This document shows, piece after piece, positions 16,972-24,686 of a stretch of 64,000 nt of DNA. The number at the start of each line of letters is the position of its first letter. The stretch's first letter is position 1. The position numbers and the translations under genes are program-made. Source of the stretch: Betaproteobacteria bacterium UBA1934 (GTDB taxonomy: Bacteria; Pseudomonadota; Gammaproteobacteria; Burkholderiales; Rhodocyclaceae); assembly GCA_002337055.1 (NCBI GenBank), contig DDFG01000004.1, positions 988,644-1,052,643 of the forward strand, read 5' to 3'. The notes under the pieces were generated by a model. The model made no database searches and had not been told where the DNA came from. It saw nothing but the letters and a program-made list of their open reading frames with translations.

Positions 16972-19827
16972 TCAGGGTCGTTCGCGGCTTTCGATGACTT
17001 GACGATACTCGACACGCCCAGCGTCATCCACTCGCCTTTCCAGGCGCGTCGTCGTTTCCACGGGCGCAACAGGGCGCACTGCGGAAACCGTCGCGGTGGC
17101 CGGCAGTGAAGAAGCTCTCGCCGCAGTCACCGTCGCCGGCAGAGACGGCGTCGGAGCTTGCACCGGCGCACGCGGCGCCACGCCGCCATCACCGGGGAAA
17201 GGCTGGGGCGCGTGCTGCAGCACCGGCCGCGGCGGGCGGGTGGCCTCTTCGCGCTCCTGCATGATCCTGAGACGCTGCTCGCGGTATTCCGCGGCGGCAC
17301 GTTTGTGTTTCAAATGCTGGCTCCAACCGGCGCCGATCATCGCTACCGCCAGTGCCATGCCGATCAGCAACAACCATAACCCCCCCATACCGGGCGAATC
17401 GTCGCGATAGCGGGGCCGCGCGGGCCGTTTGGGCAACCCGTCTTGAGCGACCGACGTAGCTGACTTCGGAATTTGCCCCTCGTTGACCTGCGTATCCGCC
17501 CATTCCGCCTCAGGCTGCGGCGGAGGCGGCTCAACGCGCGGCGGCATCGGCGCGAGCCAGGCCACACCAAGAAAGACCAGACCGGCACCGATAAAGGCCA
17601 GAATGTTACCCAGCTGGCCGAGACCGCCGAAGTCGAACAGCACCAACTTACCCGCCGCCAGCACCAGCAGCACCGCCCCGGCGCTCCACGCGGCGCGCGA
17701 GCGGCTCTGCGTGCCCCACCAAGCGAGACAACCGCCGAACACCGCCCACATCAGCGAAACCACCGCTGGCAGATGCATGCGATGGATGTCCGACGCCGTC
17801 ATCACGTCCAGCGTCGGGCCGAAGGCCCGCAGCAGCATGGCCTGGATGACCAGCGCCACCGCCAGCGTCACCGCCGCCTGCACACCGAACCCTGCGGAAG
17901 TGTCGGCGCGGCGGTGGCGAGTAACGTAAGCCACCAGATAGGCCAGCGCGACCGTTTCGAAGGCCACCGGCCATATGCCGCGTTCGATGTGGAACAGGGC
18001 GACCCAGAGCAAGGCGGCGAGGGTCAGATAGACGTGCAACGGCTGAATGCGGTTGTTCCAGCGCGGGCTGTGCGCGAGACACAGACGCGCCGTGGCGCCG
18101 GCGACGGCCACGCCCAGCACCACCAGCGTCGCCTCGAAAAGGTAGGTGTCGACCTCGCGCCACTCGCCGACCGCCAGCGCCCACGGCGCCAACGCCAGCG
18201 GCAACAGGCCGATGGCCAGACTGGGCAGGAAATCGCTGGCCGACTCGTCGCCCTCGGTCGCAGGCCCTTCCCGTCCCGCCCAGGCGACCGCCAGCAGCGC
18301 GAGTGGTGTGGCGATCAGGTACGCCAGCGAGATGTCTTCGGCGGCCTCGCGCATCGCCCACCAGCCGATCGCCGCCAGCGCGAAGATCGCCAGGCCCGAG
18401 AAGGCCAGACGGCGGTTGCCAAAACCTGTCCACAGCGCCGACAACGCTGTCCAGGCGAGCAGGATGCCGTAGATCAATTGGGGCAGATAGTCGATATGCA
18501 GACGCAAGAGTTCGCCGAATACCGCCAAACCGCCCCACAACGCCCCCAGAAAACCGAGCACCCGGGCCATCGACAGATCGTCCCGCTGCCCGATCCAGCC
18601 CGCCGCCACCATCAGACCGGCCGCCACCATGCGGTGAGCGAAAACCTCGTTGGCAAACGGCGCCGCCGGCACCGGCAGGAATACCGAGCCCAAAACATGC
18701 GTCGCCGCGCAGAGAAACGCCACCACGCAGGCCAGTTGCTGCATGCCGCGCGAGCCGCCCAGGCGCGGCGCGGCGCCCATCGCGATCACTGCGCCGCCCA
18801 GCCCGATGAGCGACCAGGGCAGATCCTGCGAATAACAGAAAAGCGCGCCAAAACCCAGCAGCACGGCCAGCAGCAAATGGAAAAACGCTTCTTCGCGCCG
18901 GGCGACGAACAACCCGCCTGCGGCCAGCGCCCAGATCGCGGCCAGCAAGGCCAGCCCGACCGCGCCATCGGTATGCGGATCGGGCGCGATCTTCAGCATC
19001 AGGGCGGCCGCGATCAGCGGCAATACCAGGGCGTAGAACGAATCGAAAGCACGCGAACCGCTCCGCTGATTCTCCAGCAAAGGCATCGCCACATGCACGG
19101 CCACCAGCGCCAGAAGCAGCGGCTGCATGGTGACGAAATGCACGGGTTCGTAAAAGCGCGCGCTCCAGCCAAAAAACAGGCCGCCGGCCAGCGTGAACAG
19201 AAAACTCAGATGAATCAGCGGCCGCCATCCGCGCAGCACCACCATCACCAGTGTCAACAAGCTGGCGGCAAGATAGTAGCCATAGACCGGCAGCGGCGTC
19301 GGCGCAGCCATGGCGAACTTGGGTGCCAGAAAGGCGCCGATCATCGCCAGAACGGCGACCGAGAGCGTCCGGGTCGTCACCGCGAAGACACCGGTCGCCA
19401 GTGCGACCATCGCCAGCAGGGCGAGCGCGTTGACGTCGGTGACATACCTGAAAAAGGCGTAGGCGCTGTAGGCCGTCAGATACGCAATGCCGAAGGCGGT
19501 TCCCGCCAGCGCCAGATAGACGGCGCGCCGTTCGGGGCGCTCGCGCAGCAGCATGGCGCCAACGCCGCACACCGCCGAGGCCAGCATGCCGCCGCCCAAC
19601 TTGACCTCGGGCGGCACGTCGAGATTGGCAAAGGCGTAGCGCATCAGGGCGCCGACGCCGATGATCACCAGGCAGGCGCCGACCTTGGCGGGCCAGTTTC
19701 CGGACACAAACCAGGTCAGCAAACCCGCTGGCCGCACATTCAGGCCGCCGCCACCGTGGGCGGTTTCGCTGGAGAGCAGCACGGCAAAGAGGGCAGCGAT
19801 ACCAAGGACGAATATCAGGGAGATCAT
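16972..19827 (-). CDS. DUF2339 family large polytopic membrane protein
   Basis: This 951-residue protein consists largely of hydrophobic helices (more than 20 predicted by eye from residue 1 to about 780) and matches the DUF2339 family, whose function is not established. An amphipathic segment near residues 45-75 (NWPAKVGACLVIIGVGALMR) is the family hallmark. A proline-rich linker (about 785-820), one more membrane helix (LWLLLIGMALAVAMIGAG) and a charged, low-complexity C-terminal tail follow. The tail (ERRVDDAGRVEYRQVIESRE) may be a separate appended module. GGAG precedes the ATG. Confidence 0.85.
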   Translation of the reverse strand: MISLIFVLGIAALFAVLLSSETAHGGGGLNVRPAGLLTWFVSGNWPAKVGACLVIIGVGALMRYAFANLDVPPEVKLGGGMLASAVCGVGAMLLRERPERRAVYLALAGTAFGIAYLTAYSAYAFFRYVTDVNALALLAMVALATGVFAVTTRTLSVAVLAMIGAFLAPKFAMAAPTPLPVYGYYLAASLLTLVMVVLRGWRPLIHLSFLFTLAGGLFFGWSARFYEPVHFVTMQPLLLALVAVHVAMPLLENQRSGSRAFDSFYALVLPLIAAALMLKIAPDPHTDGAVGLALLAAIWALAAGGLFVARREEAFFHLLLAVLLGFGALFCYSQDLPWSLIGLGGAVIAMGAAPRLGGSRGMQQLACVVAFLCAATHVLGSVFLPVPAAPFANEVFAHRMVAAGLMVAAGWIGQRDDLSMARVLGFLGALWGGLAVFGELLRLHIDYLPQLIYGILLAWTALSALWTGFGNRRLAFSGLAIFALAAIGWWAMREAAEDISLAYLIATPLALLAVAWAGREGPATEGDESASDFLPSLAIGLLPLALAPWALAVGEWREVDTYLFEATLVVLGVAVAGATARLCLAHSPRWNNRIQPLHVYLTLAALLWVALFHIERGIWPVAFETVALAYLVAYVTRHRRADTSAGFGVQAAVTLAVALVIQAMLLRAFGPTLDVMTASDIHRMHLPAVVSLMWAVFGGCLAWWGTQSRSRAAWSAGAVLLVLAAGKLVLFDFGGLGQLGNILAFIGAGLVFLGVAWLAPMPPRVEPPPPQPEAEWADTQVNEGQIPKSATSVAQDGLPKRPARPRYRDDSPGMGGLWLLLIGMALAVAMIGAGWSQHLKHKRAAAEYREQRLRIMQEREEATRPPRPVLQHAPQPFPGDGGVAPRAPVQAPTPSLPATVTAARASSLPATATVSAVRPVAPVETTTRLERRVDDAGRVEYRQVIESRERP

Positions 19828-19894
19828 CGTTTGCTCCGGTGGAATTCAGTCAATCGACGCCGCGCACTCGCGGGCTCGCCATTTAAGCATGCTC

Positions 19895-21748
19895 TTACCG
19901 TTTTTCGCCACGCAGCCGGGCGATGCCTGATGCCAACGCGGTGATCTCTCCCGCCATCGCGCTGCCCGCCACCAACTCGACCTGCGGCGACAGGCCACGC
20001 GCCAGCCATTTGCCGAGAAAGCCGCCCGGCTTGGCGGAGAACGGACTTTCCCACATGCCGACCAGCGCCATCGGCACGGTCGGGGCGCCGGTGGCGGCGA
20101 TCAGCTCGACGAGTGCGGGTTCACACGGACGCATGTCGCCATCCGTGGTCGGCCGCCCCTCAGGAAAGATGCCCACCAAGTCGCCGGCCGCCAGCGTCGC
20201 AGCGATCTCGCGGCGCACGGCGGCGGCGTCACCCAGCGGAATCGCGCGACTTTGGCGCAGCACCCAACCGAGCACGGGTTTGGCCAGCAGTTCCGGCGCT
20301 ACCACAAACCGCACGGGCCGACGGCAGGCCGCCATGATGAGCAGGGGATCGACCGCACTGACGTGATTGCAGGCCAGCACAACCGCACCCTCGTCCGGCA
20401 CATGCTGATCGACGTCCACCGCCTTGAAACGGTAAATGGTATGCACTAGCAGCCAGACCACGAAGCGTTGCAGGAATTCCGGCACCAGGCCGTAGATATA
20501 AAGGGCCACCGCCGCGTTGCAGAGCGCCGCCACACCGAACAGAACCGCGATCGAGAGCCCTTCTCCGAGCAGCGCCGCCGCCGCAAGCGAACCGACCACC
20601 ATGAACAGCGCATTGACGATGTTGTTGGCGGCGATGATCCGCGCCCGTTGCTCGGGCGCGCTGCGCACTTGCACCAGCGCATAGAGCGGTACGATGAAAA
20701 AGCCGCCGAACACGCCCAACAGCAAGAGATCGGCCAGCACATGCCAGGTGCCAGGCAAGGCCAATAGGGCGGGTACGGCCAGCGGCGCACCGGCGGGCAC
20801 GGCGGCGGGCGAGGCAAAAGCCAGGTCCAGCCCGAACACCGTCAGGCCGATGGAGCCGAACGGGACCAGACCGATTTCGACGTGCTTGCCGGAGAGGCGT
20901 TCGCAGAGCAGCGAACCGAGGCTGATGCCGACGATGAACACGGCCAGCAGCAGGGTTACCGCCATTTCGCCGCCACCCAGCACGTTCTTGGCGAAGGCCG
21001 GGAACTGCGCCAGAAACAGCGCGCCGTAGAGCCAGAACCAGGAAATGCCGAGAATGGAGAGAAAAACGACCCGGTTGCCGCGCGCGTAACCGATGTTGCG
21101 CCAGGTTTCCGAGAGCGGATTGAGGTTGATCTTCAGTTCGGGCACCGGGGCCGGCGCCGTCGGGATGCCCCGGCTGGTCAGATAGCCCGCCACTGCGATG
21201 GCCAGTGCACAACCGGAAATCCAGCTCGGCCCATTCTCCATCGCCGCCAGCAGTCCTCCCGCCAGCGTGCCGAGCAGAATGGCAACAAAGGTGCCGGCCT
21301 CGATCAGCGCATTGCCGCCGATCAGTTCCGTCTCTTTCAGGTGCTGCGGCAGGATGGCGTACTTCACCGGCCCGAACAGGGTCGAGTGCAGTCCCATCAG
21401 AAAGAGGGCCACCATCAGCCAGGCCAGGCTGTGTAACGCAAATCCGACGGCGGCGACACCCATGATGCCGATTTCGAGCAATTTGACCAATCTGGCCAGC
21501 CGAGCCTTGTCGTATTTGTCGGCCAACTGTCCGGCGGTGGCCGAAAACAGGAAAAAAGGCAGGATGAAGATACCGGCGGCGAGGTTGGACAACAGTTCGG
21601 GTTTGATCGAGGTCCAGCTCGCGGCTTGGAACGTAAGCAGAACCACCAGGGCGTTCTTGAAGACGTTGTCGTTGAAAGCGCCGAGAAACTGGGTCGAGAA
21701 GAAGGGCAAAAACCGCCGCTCTCTCAACAGGTGAAACTGACCGCTCAT
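19895..21748 (-). CDS. LplT-like lysophospholipid transporter fused to PlsC acyltransferase
   Basis: This 617-residue fusion has two parts. Residues 1-410 form a major-facilitator transporter like LplT (start FLPFFSTQFLGAFNDNVFKN; about 12 helices), which flips lysophospholipids inward across the inner membrane. Residues 420-617 form a PlsC-type acyltransferase with NHVSAVD (HX4D) and FPEGRPT. The reaction expected is import of lysophospholipid followed by re-acylation. It is the last gene of the aas operon; its ATG overlaps the previous stop by four bases. In many proteobacteria LplT, PlsC and the acyl-ACP synthetase form one chain; here two other genes separate the halves, and each half carries a PlsC domain. 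Confidence 0.9.
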   Translation of the reverse strand: MSGQFHLLRERRFLPFFSTQFLGAFNDNVFKNALVVLLTFQAASWTSIKPELLSNLAAGIFILPFFLFSATAGQLADKYDKARLARLVKLLEIGIMGVAAVGFALHSLAWLMVALFLMGLHSTLFGPVKYAILPQHLKETELIGGNALIEAGTFVAILLGTLAGGLLAAMENGPSWISGCALAIAVAGYLTSRGIPTAPAPVPELKINLNPLSETWRNIGYARGNRVVFLSILGISWFWLYGALFLAQFPAFAKNVLGGGEMAVTLLLAVFIVGISLGSLLCERLSGKHVEIGLVPFGSIGLTVFGLDLAFASPAAVPAGAPLAVPALLALPGTWHVLADLLLLGVFGGFFIVPLYALVQVRSAPEQRARIIAANNIVNALFMVVGSLAAAALLGEGLSIAVLFGVAALCNAAVALYIYGLVPEFLQRFVVWLLVHTIYRFKAVDVDQHVPDEGAVVLACNHVSAVDPLLIMAACRRPVRFVVAPELLAKPVLGWVLRQSRAIPLGDAAAVRREIAATLAAGDLVGIFPEGRPTTDGDMRPCEPALVELIAATGAPTVPMALVGMWESPFSAKPGGFLGKWLARGLSPQVELVAGSAMAGEITALASGIARLRGEKR

Positions 21749-23412
21749 TGCGCGCCTCCTTTACGATAGACAATGGTTCCTGCGCCGCGGCGCGCCTTGC
21801 GCCAACGCCAGCCACGATGCGTCAGCCCGAGCATCGCCAAGCCGAGGAATCCGCCCCAGCCGGCGATGGTGTAGGAAGACGGCAGCCATTCTTCGGCGGG
21901 CGAATCGGGATCTCTCAATTCGGCCGGAAAGGGACGCGGGCCGACGGGCACGATCTTCCATTTCGAACGATCTGCCGGCGCGCGCTGCATGTATTCGTCG
22001 ATGGAGGCGACCGGCGCCTGACCGAACGCACGCGACGACGGGAATTGCGGCAGCCGGATGAAAACCAGACCTTCGAGATCCTCGGCCAACGCCTGCTCGT
22101 AGGGCGTCGCCCCCTTACCGACAGCGAGACGTTGTAGAAGATCGTTGCCTGCGGCTTGAAAGGCCACCATCGGATAGAGATTGGTCTGCTCGGCCATCAG
22201 GTAGTCAGTCGCCTTTTTACCGCTGTCGAGGCTGCGATCCTTGAGCGTCATGTAGGGCAAGGCCGCGACGCCCTTCAGACGGCCGGTCGGGCCTTGCGCC
22301 GGAATCTGCCAGCCGACCGTGCGCAGCGTTTCCATATTGATGCCGGCGCAATTGGCCGTCGCGTGCCGATAGACGAAATCGTGCCGGTAGAAATGATTGA
22401 AGACGCGATTGATCGCATCCTGATATCTTGCCGCGGCGCGTTCCTGTTTCAACACCGCCACCACGAGGTACGAAGGGCGATACCACGATTGCCCGCTGTT
22501 CAGATCGCCCTGATAGGCATCCAGCGGCAGGCTGGCGGCGATGATGCCTTTTTCGCTGACCGAATCGAGGTTGTAGAAGTTATTCACTGTCCAGTCGCCC
22601 CATTCGCCCTTGGTGCCGAAACGTCCGGTCGCCACCGCAAAGTGGCCGCCGTGCGCTTCGTCGTCGTCGCCCTGGGCACCGTTCAGCACGAAGGCGAGCA
22701 CCGGCTTGTTTGCCCAGTCGCGCGGGCCCTTGGGATCGCGTTGCCACAAGACGCGCGCTTCAAATGGGGCTCGCGCCCCACCCTCATCGGCACGCACCAG
22801 ACGGTCCAGCGATTCGCCGGCTTGCAGGGGACGGTACGGAAGCCGTGCAAAATCAAGCGCTGTGTCGGCAGGCCACAGGCTGCGCACGACAAAGCGGCCT
22901 TGTTCGGTCCTGCCGCGCACGTCGAGCAGGCGACCGGCAAAATACCGGAGACTCGACGCATCGAAGTAAGACAGATTGGATTCCAGCTTCGGCGCCAAGG
23001 CGTAGGGCAGCGTGCTGCTCTGGCCGATTTGGAGCGTGCGTCCGTCAGCATTCATCCGGGCCGACTCGATCACCTCCGGCGATCCGACCCAGAGCAGCGC
23101 CGGGTATTTCACCGGAACGTCGGCCGCGTGCGTCGCCGTCCATTGCCGCAAATCCTCGAAGGCCCGACGGCCGCGCGTAAACTCCGCCGCGTCGTGCCCG
23201 GGCACCGCGATCGTCTCGTTCGCGAAGTACCACAGGGCGGATTTTTCCGTGGTGCAATCGGCGCATTGGCCGTTAACCAACCGGAAGTCGGTCGCCGGGA
23301 ACAAGCCGAAACGGCCCTCCGCATTCGCCAGCCGCGGCCCCTCCAGCGATATGGCCGGCGCAGCCAGACAACTGGCCACCACCAGCGCACCCGCGCGAAA
23401 ATACATGTTCAT
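21745..23412 (-). CDS. Uncharacterised periplasmic protein with permuted papain-like His...Cys pair and C-terminal membrane anchor
   Basis: This 555-residue protein is not recognised as a named family. It has a signal peptide (MNMYFRAGALVVASCLAAPA), a CADC pair at residues 50-53, a central domain with HGGHFAVATG (His about 257) followed about 100 residues later by ATANCAGIN (Cys about 355), and a C-terminal membrane helix (about 518-535) with a basic tail. His before Cys is the order in circularly permuted NlpC/P60 and DUF4105/Lnb-type domains, so a thiol hydrolase or acyltransferase facing the periplasm is inferred. GGGAGAGGG precedes the ATG at 23412. It is coupled to the LplT-PlsC gene and lies 10 bases after the amidohydrolase. 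Confidence 0.72.
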   Translation of the reverse strand: MNMYFRAGALVVASCLAAPAISLEGPRLANAEGRFGLFPATDFRLVNGQCADCTTEKSALWYFANETIAVPGHDAAEFTRGRRAFEDLRQWTATHAADVPVKYPALLWVGSPEVIESARMNADGRTLQIGQSSTLPYALAPKLESNLSYFDASSLRYFAGRLLDVRGRTEQGRFVVRSLWPADTALDFARLPYRPLQAGESLDRLVRADEGGARAPFEARVLWQRDPKGPRDWANKPVLAFVLNGAQGDDDEAHGGHFAVATGRFGTKGEWGDWTVNNFYNLDSVSEKGIIAASLPLDAYQGDLNSGQSWYRPSYLVVAVLKQERAAARYQDAINRVFNHFYRHDFVYRHATANCAGINMETLRTVGWQIPAQGPTGRLKGVAALPYMTLKDRSLDSGKKATDYLMAEQTNLYPMVAFQAAGNDLLQRLAVGKGATPYEQALAEDLEGLVFIRLPQFPSSRAFGQAPVASIDEYMQRAPADRSKWKIVPVGPRPFPAELRDPDSPAEEWLPSSYTIAGWGGFLGLAMLGLTHRGWRWRKARRGAGTIVYRKGGAQ

Positions 23413-23422
23413 TCCCTCTCCC

Positions 23423-24685
23423 TTAGATTGTTGACGTGTTTTCTTTGTTCGATGGTCGCGCAAAAAACCGCCGCGTCTCGAACACGCTGGCCGGAAAACC
23501 TTGCCCGTTCGAGGCGAGCAGGCGTTTCAGCGCCAAGTCGAAATACAGCGGGTTATGTTCGCGCAAGGTTTCGAGATCCGTCACAGCGTCGCGCGGCAGC
23601 AGGCCCGCGCGCGCCAGCGTGGCCGGCGAAATGAGTGGCAAGATGCCGGGCAGCGGGTAGTCGGAGCCGTGCAGCAGGCGCCGGTGCCAGTCGGTGCGGT
23701 CGAGCAGGGTCTGGATCACGCGCACGCGGCGGTTTCGCAACACCACCGCCGAAATGTCGCCAAACAGGCGGCCCTGCGCGCGTGGCTCGTTCATCAGCCG
23801 GGCGAACAGTTCAAAACTGGGTCGCCAGACTTGCGGGCCGGCGTCGAGGTCGGCGTCGTCGCCCATCGTCGCGCAATGCGCCACGACGACGCGGACCCCG
23901 GCATCCAGCGCCCGGCGCAGCCCGAGGGGGTTGCCGAGACGCTGGGTATCCGCGCCCTTGACCGCCTTTTCTTCACCGCAGTGGACGATCAGCGGCAGAT
24001 CGAGCCGCGCGAGTTCGTTGAAAAAGGCTTCGCATCTGGCCGAGGCCGGATCCATGCCCTGCGCCGCCGGCAGCCATTTGACGGCCCGCGCGCCTTGCGC
24101 GGCGGCGGCCTGTAGCGCATCGATCGCATCGGCGCGATACGGATGGATGGAGGCCACCCACTCGAATCCCGCCGGGAACGCCTGCGCCTGACGGATCGCC
24201 CAGGCATCCGGAATGTAGAAGGCGGAGCGTTCGGGCGACGGCCGGCCGGCATCGTCGTGAAAACGGTCGAAGGCGAAGAGCATGACCTTGAACCCGGCTG
24301 GCATCGCCTCGACCAGATTGCGCAGCCGGTCGATGTACGCCAGATCGACGCTGCCGCGATGGTTGGCGCAGCCGCCGTTCATGTAGGCCAGGCGCTGGGC
24401 GTATTGCAGCGGGCGCAACGGCGACGAGAGTTGCGGGCCGATGTCGATGCCGCTGTGGGCGTCGCCGACCCCGGCCAGATGAACGTGGCAATCCCACACC
24501 TGCGCGGGATCGAGCCCCTGCCAGACGCGGGCGAGCCACGGGCTGTCCTGCAATTCCAGCGGCGTCGCGGCGCGGCAGGGGTTGATCAGGGCCGGTTTGG
24601 CCAGACTCCAGCCGGCGACAGCCGCGAGTCCGGTGGCGCCGAGGCCTTGCAGAAAGCGTCGGCGTGACATGAGCGGGGACTTCAC
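23423..24685 (-). CDS. Tat-exported metal-dependent amidohydrolase (amidohydrolase_2 family)
   Basis: This 420-residue protein has a twin-arginine signal (SRRRFLQGLGATGLAAVAG) and a TIM-barrel amidohydrolase: DCHVHL (His 67/69), a Lys at about 203, VHCGEE (His 235), VAHCATMGDD (His 270) and LHGSDYP (Asp 342) are in the order expected for the metal site. It probably acts in the periplasm on an amide, ester or carboxylate, possibly lipid-derived, given its place between aas and the papain-like gene. The GTG at 24685 is the start, one base after the aas stop, because GGAGG lies 7 bases upstream; the ATG at 24670 has none. The substrate is unknown. Confidence 0.82.
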   Translation of the reverse strand: MKSPLMSRRRFLQGLGATGLAAVAGWSLAKPALINPCRAATPLELQDSPWLARVWQGLDPAQVWDCHVHLAGVGDAHSGIDIGPQLSSPLRPLQYAQRLAYMNGGCANHRGSVDLAYIDRLRNLVEAMPAGFKVMLFAFDRFHDDAGRPSPERSAFYIPDAWAIRQAQAFPAGFEWVASIHPYRADAIDALQAAAAQGARAVKWLPAAQGMDPASARCEAFFNELARLDLPLIVHCGEEKAVKGADTQRLGNPLGLRRALDAGVRVVVAHCATMGDDADLDAGPQVWRPSFELFARLMNEPRAQGRLFGDISAVVLRNRRVRVIQTLLDRTDWHRRLLHGSDYPLPGILPLISPATLARAGLLPRDAVTDLETLREHNPLYFDLALKRLLASNGQGFPASVFETRRFFARPSNKENTSTI

Positions 24686-24686
24686 G

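Noticed and set aside
17473..19944. An 823-codon plus-strand open frame opposite the DUF2339 gene.
   Set aside because: Reverse reading of a GC-rich membrane-protein gene; low-complexity Arg/Gln/His content and no domain.
24670..24670. ATG at 24670 as the start of the amidohydrolase.
   Set aside because: No ribosome site precedes it, whereas GGAGG lies 7 bases before the GTG at 24685; the Tat motif is kept with either start.
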